From an uncultured bacterium (GTDB lineage: Bacteria; Patescibacteriota; Patescibacteriia; UBA1558; GWA2-36-10), in NCBI GenBank assembly GCA_937912185.1, contig CALDOH010000083.1:1-16522 (forward strand): a stretch of 16,522 nucleotides of DNA. Direction: 5' to 3'. The notes under the pieces were generated by a model. That model ran no database searches. It was not told the origin of the DNA and was given only the letters and a program-made list of their open reading frames with translations. Positions 1 through 6,310 of this stretch are shown here, piece by piece. Both the position numbers and the translations under genes were made by a program. The stretch's first letter is position 1; each line of letters begins with the position of its first letter.

Positions 1-55
1 ATAAATTAGCCTATTGTGTTCCTACCACTCACCAGTCAAGCGCTCACCACCCATC

Positions 56-62
56 AAGGAGG
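56..62 (+). promoter_or_regulatory. Strong Shine-Dalgarno setting a TTG start
   Basis: AAGGAGG lies 5 nt before the TTG at 68-70, which is in the frame of the membrane-protein gene. The frame is open only from position 5 (TAA at 2-4) and has one other TTG at 14, which has no Shine-Dalgarno. The ATG at 63-65 is out of frame and meets a stop after two codons. The site therefore decides the start at 68. Most other genes in the window have no recognisable Shine-Dalgarno. Confidence 0.85.
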
Positions 63-67
63 ATGCT

Positions 68-409
68 TTGAGTACTGTCCCTGGACCGGATGATCGTAAT
101 ATCTGCAAGATTATTGCGGCAAAAGAGACCAAGCCACACACTTACTTTATATGGGTGTTCATCGCCGCCATGGCCATCCAGGTCATTTTTATCCTCATGT
201 ATCTGGACTCTCTTGTTCGATACAAACTCATCGCCGCTGCTCTGTGCTACGGCGCCCATCGCATGATGTTCAACTACCTCAAAAACAACTTCCTACTGGC
301 CATCAAAGATGACGACACCTACTCCTATGCCCTCGGTGGCCGACTGACCAACGCTTGGTCAACTTTCAGTATGATACTGGTCTTGATCGCAGTTTTCCGC
401 TTCTGGTAG
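68..409 (+). CDS. Small hypothetical membrane protein
   Basis: I do not recognise the family. With the TTG start chosen from the Shine-Dalgarno at 56-62 the product is about 113 residues. It has a hydrophilic N-terminus of about 26 residues, a clear membrane segment at about 27-46, a shorter hydrophobic stretch at about 53-67, and a C-terminal membrane segment at about 97-112 ending in FRFW. Two or three membrane spans are likely, with no signal-peptide cleavage site apparent and no catalytic motif. The gene is richer in G+C than its neighbours (34 of 60 bases at 301-360) and ends in TAG. It stands alone, with a terminator directly downstream and trpS under its own promoter. An upstream longer start (TTG at 14) is possible but less likely. 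The frame and coding character look real; the function is unknown. Confidence 0.75.
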   Translation: MSTVPGPDDRNICKIIAAKETKPHTYFIWVFIAAMAIQVIFILMYLDSLVRYKLIAAALCYGAHRMMFNYLKNNFLLAIKDDDTYSYALGGRLTNAWSTFSMILVLIAVFRFW

Positions 410-416
410 CCTACCC

Positions 417-445
417 ACCGCTTGATTTCAAGCGGTATTTTATTT
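417..445 (+). terminator. Rho-independent terminator of the small membrane protein gene
   Basis: ACCGCTTG, loop ATTT, CAAGCGGT form a perfect 8-bp hairpin, followed by a T-rich tract (TATTTTATTT). It begins 7 nt after the TAG stop. Its T-tract overlaps the -35 region of the trpS promoter, so the two transcription units abut. Confidence 0.85.
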
Positions 446-472
446 GACCAGGGGGTCTTATTTAGCTACAAT
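444..472 (+). promoter_or_regulatory. Sigma-70-type promoter of trpS
   Basis: TTGACC (444-449) and TACAAT (467-472) are separated by 17 nt, the optimal spacing. Transcription would begin near 479 and give a leader of about 20 nt before the trpS ATG. A second TATAAT at 478-483 lacks a matching -35 element. Confidence 0.7.
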
Positions 473-499
473 ATAGCTATAATTTGTTAAAAAGCTACG

Positions 500-1453
500 A
501 TGAAAACTTTACTCTCTGGTATAAAACCAACTGGACACATTCATATCGGTAACTATTTGGGTACTGTAAAAAATTGGGTTGAGCTACAAGACAAGTATGC
601 TTGTTATTTTTTTCTAGCTGACCTCCACGCCCTAACCATCAAAATAGATCCCAAAGAGTTACAAAAACAAAGTTTTGATTTAGCGGTAGATTTACTTTCT
701 TTAGGAATAGACCCTAAAAAATCTATTTTTTTCAAACAGTCCGATGTAGTCGGTCATACTGAGCTGGCTTGGATTTTCAATTGTCTTGTTCCAGTATCTG
801 AACTAGAGAGAATGACTCAGTTCAAAGATGAAAGCGCCAAGCAACCAGATAATGTTAATGCTGGACTACTGACCTACCCGGCCCTACAGGCGGCTGATAT
901 ATTACTTTATTTGGTAGAAAATGTACCAGTAGGTCAAGATCAAATACAACACCTTGAGCTTAGTCGTACGATTGCCAGAAAATTTAACAAACGTTATGGC
1001 AAATTCTTTCCAGAAGTAAAACCAGTCCTCTCGCCAACACCAAAAGTAATGGCTCTCAATAATCCCATTAAGAAAATGAGTAAATCTATGGGCCCAGCTA
1101 GCTATGTCGCTATTCGTGACGATAAGGAAACGGTCATAAAAAAAATCAAAAAAGCCATCACCGACGAGCAGGGTGTAAAAAATCTTTTGGAGCTTTATTC
1201 CTATTTTGGCAACCAGAAAAAATACGAGGCTATGTTCAAAGATTATAAGGCCGGCAAATTAATGAATATAAAACTGAAAGAAGAATTAACTATTTCTATT
1301 TTAGCTTTCCTTGAACCAGTTCAGAAAAGAATTAAAGACTTAGAAAAAAATCCAGGCCTGGTCCAGAAGATTTTGGATGACGGTACTAAGAGAGCACAAA
1401 AAATCGCTCAAAAAAATATGAGTGAAATTAAAAAACTAGTTGGTCTAAAATAA
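500..1453 (+). CDS. trpS: Tryptophanyl-tRNA synthetase
   Basis: This cytoplasmic class Ic aminoacyl-tRNA synthetase charges tRNA-Trp with tryptophan using ATP. At 317 residues it is close to the usual bacterial length of about 330. It starts with the Rossmann-fold region. The HIGH-type signature is PTGHIHIGN (residues 10-18), and the KMSKS loop is KKMSKSMG at about 191-198. The GLLTYPALQAADILLY stretch (about 122-137) and VGQDQIQHLELSR (about 144-156) are the conserved family segments around the tryptophan pocket. The C-terminal helical region is lysine-rich. The gene has its own promoter at 444-472 and no Shine-Dalgarno. Its TAA stop lies inside the left arm of the palindromic element at 1451-1522, which should terminate it. 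The gene appears complete and intact. Confidence 0.97.
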   Translation: MKTLLSGIKPTGHIHIGNYLGTVKNWVELQDKYACYFFLADLHALTIKIDPKELQKQSFDLAVDLLSLGIDPKKSIFFKQSDVVGHTELAWIFNCLVPVSELERMTQFKDESAKQPDNVNAGLLTYPALQAADILLYLVENVPVGQDQIQHLELSRTIARKFNKRYGKFFPEVKPVLSPTPKVMALNNPIKKMSKSMGPASYVAIRDDKETVIKKIKKAITDEQGVKNLLELYSYFGNQKKYEAMFKDYKAGKLMNIKLKEELTISILAFLEPVQKRIKDLEKNPGLVQKILDDGTKRAQKIAQKNMSEIKKLVGLK

Positions 1454-1522
1454 AACAACCCCCTCTATTTCTCCCCCTTGTATAAGGGGGAAATGTCCGT
1501 AAGGACAGAGGGGGTTGTTTTA
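1451..1522. repeat. 72-nt palindromic element acting as bidirectional terminator
   Basis: A perfect 16-bp inverted repeat (1451-1466 with 1507-1522) encloses two further hairpins. The first is TCCCCCTT/AAGGGGGA with loop GTAT (1472-1491). The second is TGTCC/GGACA with a GNRA-type GTAA loop (1494-1507). As RNA this would fold as a three-way junction. The outer stem ends in A/T tracts on both strands, so it can terminate trpS and the opposing operon. The TAA stops of both convergent genes (1451-1453 and the complement of 1520-1522) are the outermost base pairs of the element. It is likely a dispersed element, but no second copy of this sequence is present in the window. Confidence 0.85.
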
Positions 1523-2563
1523 TTTAACCAAATTCTTTATTTTTTTACCCGAACAACAGGACTTTATGTTTTCTATAGTAGTGTCGAGAATTCTCTCCAA
1601 TGCTTCTTGGCTATTAAAGGCGTTGTGTGGTGTCACTATTACCTTGTCAGAGATCAACAACATATGCCCTTCTACTATGGTCTGTAAGTATTCTGTAATA
1701 TCCTTTTGGGTCTTGGCCATAAAATGAGGTGAGAGAAGTTCTGCTTCTTCTTTGAGGATGTACTTTTCCTCTTCCAAAACATCAAGACCAATACCCGCCA
1801 ACTTACCAGATCGTAAGCCATCGACTAGGGCTGTAGTGTCTATCAAACCACCACGAGCAGTATTAATAATCATGGCTCCGTCTTTGATCAGTTTGATATT
1901 CTTGCGATCAATCAAGTGATGAGTTGATTTATTATACGGTGCGTGTAAAGAAATGATATCTGATTTTCTAAGCAGGTTGTCTAAAGTGGTATATTTAAAG
2001 CCAAGTTTTTTAGCTAACTTAGAGCTTCTTTTGATATCAAAGGCTAATACATCCATACCAAAACCCTTAGCCATACGAATAGCATGTTGACCAATATTAC
2101 CAGTGCCAACAATACCAATGGTCTTGCCTCGTAGGTCAAAACCACGCAAGCCATCTAGACTAAAATCACCCCGAGAAGTGCGCTCATAGGATTGATGAAT
2201 TTTGCGAGACAAAGAAAGTATCAAGGCAAAGGTATGCTCGGCTACAGTATTGGCACCATAAGTTGGAACATTAGCTACCTTGACCTTGGCCTTAGCAGCG
2301 GCCTTGAGATCAATATGATCAAAACCAGTTGAACGAGTAGTAACTAGTTTCAAATTTGGCAAATCAGCCAACACATCCTTTGTTACTTTGGAGTATATAA
2401 AAGGAGATAATATATCTATATTTTCTATCTCTTTGATTTCTTTTGGCGAAATAACCTCATGAAAAAAATAAAGCTTAAAACCTTTAAGGGATTTTTTGAG
2501 ATATTCTTCTTCCCAAGGCTCTACTTCAAAAAAGGCTACTTGTGGTTTTGTTTTCTGTGACAT
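1520..2563 (-). CDS. D-2-hydroxyacid dehydrogenase (D-lactate dehydrogenase-like)
   Basis: This NAD-dependent cytoplasmic oxidoreductase of the D-isomer-specific 2-hydroxyacid dehydrogenase family has 347 residues, typical of the family. The N-terminal catalytic domain contains TTRSTGFDHID (about 75-85) and the hinge NVPTYGANTVAEH (about 98-110). The NAD-binding motif GTGNIG is at 153-158. The catalytic triad is visible as Arg237 (NTARGGLID), Glu264 (GLDVLEEE) and His313 (TPHNAFNS). The stretch between Glu264 and His313 is long, as in D-lactate dehydrogenase and VanH-type members. That makes pyruvate to D-lactate the most likely reaction, although other 2-oxoacids cannot be excluded. It is the last gene of the operon, 5 nt after murI, and its stop is in the terminating palindrome. 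It might regenerate NAD in fermentation; a role in cell-wall precursors is only a possibility. Confidence 0.92.
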   Translation of the reverse strand: MSQKTKPQVAFFEVEPWEEEYLKKSLKGFKLYFFHEVISPKEIKEIENIDILSPFIYSKVTKDVLADLPNLKLVTTRSTGFDHIDLKAAAKAKVKVANVPTYGANTVAEHTFALILSLSRKIHQSYERTSRGDFSLDGLRGFDLRGKTIGIVGTGNIGQHAIRMAKGFGMDVLAFDIKRSSKLAKKLGFKYTTLDNLLRKSDIISLHAPYNKSTHHLIDRKNIKLIKDGAMIINTARGGLIDTTALVDGLRSGKLAGIGLDVLEEEKYILKEEAELLSPHFMAKTQKDITEYLQTIVEGHMLLISDKVIVTPHNAFNSQEALERILDTTIENIKSCCSGKKIKNLVK

Positions 2564-2568
2564 ATATT

Positions 2569-3369
2569 TTAAAAATTAATTGTTTTAGATTTAATGTACC
2601 TGCCCAAAAATTTTTGAGCAGCTTGATCAAATTTTTCACTACTATTGCTAGTCAAAAAAATCCTTTGCGGCTGATCTGACTTTTTTACCAAATCATCATG
2701 TCTAAGTAAATACTCTTCCAGCTTATGAGCTACCACCTCTCCACTATTCAATACTTTAGTTTCTGGACCAAAATATTTTTTTATTAAATCTTCCAAAAAT
2801 CCATAATGCGTACAACCAAGCACCACAGCATCTGGTCTCTCTTGCCTCAGTGGTCTGATATATTCCATCAATACTATCTTGGTTTCTGGCTGATCTTCGC
2901 GGGATTGCTCTATTAGAGGTACCAATAATGGACAAGCTTGCTGTATCACTCTTATGTTTGGATCAATATCCGCAAATTCATTTATATAGGCCCCAGAATC
3001 AACAGTGCTGTTTGTACCCATAACTGCTACAGCCCTGTTTTGTGTCAGCTCGCCAACCGCTTCAGCTAGTGGTCTGATAACCCCTAAAATTCTTTTATCT
3101 GGATAACGTTTAGGGAGATATTCTTGCTGTAATTTTCTCAAAGCCATTGAAGAGGCAGTATTACAAGCCAATATAATTAAATCGCAATCTTGAGCAAACA
3201 AATAATCAACTGCCTGCTTAGTATAATTATAAATTATACTCTGACTTAGTTCTCCATAGGGCGCTCGAGCGTTGTCCCCTAAGTAAATATAATTATACTC
3301 TGGCAATTTCTCTTCAATATATTTAAAGATAGTCAGACCCCCATAGCCTGAGTCAAAAATTCCAATCAT
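2569..3369 (-). CDS. murI: Glutamate racemase
   Basis: The enzyme is cofactor-independent and interconverts L- and D-glutamate, supplying D-Glu for the peptidoglycan stem peptide. Its 266 residues match the family. The N-terminus has FDSGYGGLT (5-13) and GDNARAPYG (31-39). The two catalytic cysteines are Cys69 in ACNTAS and Cys186 in GCTHY. The first 4 residues before FDSG are short but sufficient, so the ATG at 3367-3369 is accepted. The gene sits 6 nt after the slipin gene and 5 nt before the dehydrogenase, consistent with one transcript from the promoter at 5570-5599. It shows that the organism makes its own peptidoglycan precursor. The product could also accept aspartate, but the motifs fit glutamate racemase best. 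Confidence 0.95.
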   Translation of the reverse strand: MIGIFDSGYGGLTIFKYIEEKLPEYNYIYLGDNARAPYGELSQSIIYNYTKQAVDYLFAQDCDLIILACNTASSMALRKLQQEYLPKRYPDKRILGVIRPLAEAVGELTQNRAVAVMGTNSTVDSGAYINEFADIDPNIRVIQQACPLLVPLIEQSREDQPETKIVLMEYIRPLRQERPDAVVLGCTHYGFLEDLIKKYFGPETKVLNSGEVVAHKLEEYLLRHDDLVKKSDQPQRIFLTSNSSEKFDQAAQKFLGRYIKSKTINF

Positions 3370-3375
3370 TAAAAA

Positions 3376-4125
3376 TTATTTTTTAGTCATACCTTCAAAA
3401 GCCCTGAGTATCTCTAGCGGCAAAGCAAAAATAACAGTGTTTGACTGATCTGAAGACAGGTCATTAATTGATTGCAGTGTCCTTAGATGAAGTGCACCGT
3501 TTGAACCTGCTAAGATACCAGCAGCTTTGGCCATATTGTCAGCGGCCAAAACTTCACCTTCAGCCTTGATGATGACTGCTCGTCTTTCACGTTCGGCCTC
3601 GGCTTGTTTAGCAATGGTTCTTTGCATATCTTTTGGTAGCTCAATATGCTTAAGATCTACAGACACCACTTTGATACCCCAAGGATCCGTAGCGGCATCA
3701 ACGATCTGTTGGATACGATCAGAAATATCATCTCTCTTGCTGAGCAACTCATCTAAGGTGACCTCACCAACTACATCACGCATTGTAGTCTGAGCAAGTT
3801 GAGACACAGCATAATAAAAATGCTCTACCTCTAAAATTGCTTTTTCAGCAGCTATTACTTTGTAATAAAGAACTGCGTTGACGTTAAGAGTCACGTTGTC
3901 TTTGGTAATAGCATCTTGATCTGGCACATCGACCGCTTTGACACGAATGTCGACTTTAGTCATAGATTGAAAGATTGGCAATACCAAGCGCCAGCCAGGG
4001 GCGGCCATCTTGTAGTACTTACCAAATTGAAATTTTATACCTCTTTCATATTGATTGACCTGACGAATAGAGATCAACAAGATAAAAAGGACAAAAATCA
4101 CTAAAATTACTAAAAATACTCCCAT
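3376..4125 (-). CDS. Slipin (SPFH/Band 7 membrane protein)
   Basis: This 249-residue protein belongs to the stomatin/prohibitin-like SPFH superfamily, which forms membrane-associated oligomers and organises membrane microdomains. The N-terminus carries one hydrophobic segment (residues 2-20) that anchors it. The SPFH core begins at VNQYERGIKFQFGKYY (about 23-38) with the PGWR turn, and includes TKDNVTLNVNAVLYYKV. A charged helical region with AKQAEAERERRAVIIKAEGE (about 172-191) is the typical slipin coiled coil. Slipins are often encoded beside an NfeD-type protein; none is present here. The gene lies between the phosphomannomutase (22 nt upstream) and murI (6 nt downstream). The family assignment is firm, the cellular role is not. 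Confidence 0.93.
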   Translation of the reverse strand: MGVFLVILVIFVLFILLISIRQVNQYERGIKFQFGKYYKMAAPGWRLVLPIFQSMTKVDIRVKAVDVPDQDAITKDNVTLNVNAVLYYKVIAAEKAILEVEHFYYAVSQLAQTTMRDVVGEVTLDELLSKRDDISDRIQQIVDAATDPWGIKVVSVDLKHIELPKDMQRTIAKQAEAERERRAVIIKAEGEVLAADNMAKAAGILAGSNGALHLRTLQSINDLSSDQSNTVIFALPLEILRAFEGMTKK

Positions 4126-4147
4126 AATTTTATATTAAATTAATAAA

Positions 4148-5542
4148 TTATTCTTTTATGTCAATCAACCCAATTACTTCAGTTATCTTTTCCTGGAGCA
4201 ACTCGGCTGTTTTAGCCTCAATTGTTATTCGAAGAAGTGGCTCGGTATTTGAAGGCCTGACGTTGAACCACCAATCTTTAGTCTCAACTGTAATACCATC
4301 TATTTCATCCAAAATGTCTTTTCGATAATTATCCCTAATCTTATCTAACTCCAAATCAATATTATCAACCGTAAAATTCATTTCTTCACTCTTGTGATAA
4401 AGATTATACCCCTTCATGATTTCTGAAGCTGGACGACCATCTTGGGATATTGCTTCTAAAATAAGCACCAGAGCAATAAAGGCATTGTCAGCATAATAAT
4501 TTTTCTTAAAAGCAAAATGAGCTGATACCTCCCCACTCATGACTCCATTTTGTTCTCTCATATGACGGGCTAAATTCATATAGCCGACTTCACTTCTGAT
4601 AGCAACGCCTCCCCATTCCTTTATCATATCTTTTACCGAGTGACTGCAAATTAAATTATATACAATACCAGCGCCTGGATTTCTATCTAACATTGATTTG
4701 ACCATAGGAAGCATGGTCATGTCACCTTTATAAAAATTTCCTTGTTCATCCAAAAAATTTATCCGATCACCATCAACATCACAAATAAATCCTAGATCTG
4801 CCTCAGTTTCTTTTATCTTAGCGGCTACTTTATCTGGCGCACCTTCTGTCAGTGGATTGGGTGGACGGTTGGGAAAATCTTCATCGGGCTCTGGAAAAAT
4901 ATGTATCAACTCACATGGTAATTTATCAAATATTTTTGGCAGTAGCAAACCATTCATACCATTGCCAGTGTCAACCACTACTTTTAATGGTTTTATTTTT
5001 TTTGTATCAACAAAAGAAAATATTTGTTCTAAATGATCAACTTCGATATTCTTGTCACTTATCTTGCCTGCTACTTTTTCATCATTCAAAGGAAAATCCA
5101 AATCTTGTAATATCTTGTAGAGCTCTTTACCAGAAATAAAATCAATGCTATCTGGATAGTCTAAATTTTTATAAGCCATCTTCACACCACCATACTGAGG
5201 TGGGTTGTGTGAAGCCGTAGCCAAAAATCCACCATCATAACCATAACGACCGACAGCAAAATAATAATCGTTGATTGATACCATTCCAAGATTATCAATA
5301 GTAACTCCATAATCCAAAAACACCTTTATGGCCTCGTCTAATATTGGACCAGAAGATTTCCTGACATCGCGACAAACTACCAATTTTAAATCTTTAATTG
5401 GTTTACTTAATTTATCAGACAAAAACTTAAGATAAGTTTGAGCAATTAAATTGGCTATTTGCTCATTTATCTGACTAGGATATATACCCCTAATATCGTA
5501 GGCCTTAAAGATAGATGCATCTAAATTTTCCTTATAGGGCAT
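4148..5542 (-). CDS. Phosphomannomutase/phosphoglucomutase
   Basis: A 464-residue alpha-D-phosphohexomutase that moves phosphate between C6 and C1 of mannose or glucose, feeding GDP-mannose and other nucleotide sugars. Domain 1 starts with FKAYDIRGIYP (12-22) and has the phosphoserine loop TASHNP with Ser111. The Mg-binding loop CDVDGDR has Asp255, Asp257 and Asp259. The sugar-selectivity loop GEVSAH (337-342) is of the dual-specificity PMM/PGM (AlgC) kind, differing at one residue from GEMSAH. The C-terminal phosphate-binding loop RPSNTEP is present near residue 435. It is the first gene of the four-gene minus-strand operon, behind the promoter at 5570-5599. The GDP-mannose 4,6-dehydratase at the window end could use the product of this pathway. 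Phosphoglucosamine mutase is less likely because of the loop sequence. Confidence 0.93.
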   Translation of the reverse strand: MPYKENLDASIFKAYDIRGIYPSQINEQIANLIAQTYLKFLSDKLSKPIKDLKLVVCRDVRKSSGPILDEAIKVFLDYGVTIDNLGMVSINDYYFAVGRYGYDGGFLATASHNPPQYGGVKMAYKNLDYPDSIDFISGKELYKILQDLDFPLNDEKVAGKISDKNIEVDHLEQIFSFVDTKKIKPLKVVVDTGNGMNGLLLPKIFDKLPCELIHIFPEPDEDFPNRPPNPLTEGAPDKVAAKIKETEADLGFICDVDGDRINFLDEQGNFYKGDMTMLPMVKSMLDRNPGAGIVYNLICSHSVKDMIKEWGGVAIRSEVGYMNLARHMREQNGVMSGEVSAHFAFKKNYYADNAFIALVLILEAISQDGRPASEIMKGYNLYHKSEEMNFTVDNIDLELDKIRDNYRKDILDEIDGITVETKDWWFNVRPSNTEPLLRITIEAKTAELLQEKITEVIGLIDIKE

Positions 5543-5569
5543 AGATTACGGTTAATTATCAATATCCTT

Positions 5570-5599
5570 ATTTTATCATATAAAGCAGTAAAAACACAA
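5570..5599 (-). promoter_or_regulatory. Promoter of the phosphomannomutase-slipin-murI-dehydrogenase operon
   Basis: Read on the minus strand, TTGTGT (complement of 5594-5599) is followed after 18 nt by TAAAAT (complement of 5570-5575), preceded by TGA as an extended -10. The start would fall about 20 nt before the ATG. The -35 is imperfect. Confidence 0.5.
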
Positions 5600-5600
5600 T

Positions 5601-5626
5601 AAAAAACTGCCCTAGGGCAGTTTTTA
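5601..5626 (-). terminator. Terminator of the Trm9-like methyltransferase gene
   Basis: AAAAACTGCCC and GGGCAGTTTTT form a perfect palindrome (5602-5625). On the minus strand the stem CTGCC/GGCAG is followed by six Ts and begins at the TAA stop of the methyltransferase. It is symmetric, so it could also stop transcription from the plus strand. Confidence 0.85.
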
Positions 5627-6310
5627 AATAAATTCTTCTTTTGATTTTCTCACCAGACAATTGATATTAAATTTTGTCTTGTAGACTCCTTCGGGCCTGA
5701 GCTCGAAGTGAGCAGTCTGAAGTAGGCGGGTCAACTCCTTGTCCGAAAAGCTATGATAATAACGCCAAGCCTTAGAACCCTCGTAAGTTGTCCAAGGAAT
5801 AAAGAAATCATTCCAAGATTTTTTCTGCCAAAGATTTTTCATAGCATACTGGACATATTTTTTCTGCCAAAGATTCCAATTGGTCATAAACAAATAACCT
5901 CCTGGCCTTAACCAACGATGAATTTTAAAAAGTAAATCCAATCTTTCCATTTTGGTAGGTAGATGATGAAAAGAGGCTATCATACAAACCACATCAAAAC
6001 TATCAGGATTAAAATTAACCTCTGTCATATCAGACACCAAAAACTTGTGACCTGGAAATTCCTCTTTGGCTTTTTTTACCAGCTCTTTAGAAAAATCAAC
6101 TCCTAGATAGCTGAAGTTTTTATCAATTTTATCAAAAGACTTGAGTAGACGTCCATTACCACAACCTAGATCTAGAATCTTGAAATCTTCTCGCAAATAT
6201 GGTATAAAAACTTGTAACTCCTCCCACGGATAAGCTCGAGAAGAGGAAAACTCCTCGGCAATATCATCATATACCTGCCTTACATTATCTTTTATTTTTT
6301 GAGATTTCAT
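5624..6310 (-). CDS. Trm9/ALKBH8-like tRNA wobble-uridine methyltransferase
   Basis: A 228-residue class I SAM-dependent methyltransferase. Motif I is ILDLGCGNGRLL (45-56), the next acidic strand is GVDFS (70-74), Asp94 follows in SDM, and RPGG (135-138) is motif III-like. Features beyond the generic fold resemble eukaryotic Trm9 and the ALKBH8 methyltransferase domain: VYDDIAEEFSSSR followed by PW (13-29), the HHL with T..ER (115-123), FIPW (170-173) and RYYHSFSDKEL (183-193). Those enzymes methylate cm5U34 in tRNA to mcm5U34. Its ATG overlaps that of divergent elp3, whose product would make cm5U. Yeast Trm9 needs the small partner Trm112; none is visible here. The methyltransferase class is certain. 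The Trm9 assignment rests on remembered family sequence plus context, and a generic type-11 methyltransferase remains the alternative. Confidence 0.8.
   Translation of the reverse strand: MKSQKIKDNVRQVYDDIAEEFSSSRAYPWEELQVFIPYLREDFKILDLGCGNGRLLKSFDKIDKNFSYLGVDFSKELVKKAKEEFPGHKFLVSDMTEVNFNPDSFDVVCMIASFHHLPTKMERLDLLFKIHRWLRPGGYLFMTNWNLWQKKYVQYAMKNLWQKKSWNDFFIPWTTYEGSKAWRYYHSFSDKELTRLLQTAHFELRPEGVYKTKFNINCLVRKSKEEFI

Noticed and set aside
63..71. ATG directly after the Shine-Dalgarno at 56-62
   Set aside because: It leads to a stop after two codons and is too close to the Shine-Dalgarno. The in-frame TTG at 68 fits.
478..483. Perfect TATAAT as the trpS -10 box
   Set aside because: No acceptable -35 element lies 16-18 nt upstream. 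The TTGACC/TACAAT pair 11 nt earlier has ideal spacing.
1451..1522. 72-nt cloverleaf-like fold that could be a tRNA gene
   Set aside because: There is no anticodon arm, no T-loop consensus and no third inner hairpin. The 16-bp outer stem is far longer than a 7-bp acceptor stem.
1478..1727. Open plus-strand frames running from the palindrome into the dehydrogenase gene
   Set aside because: They lie antisense to a well-supported gene, have no initiation signal and no recognisable product.
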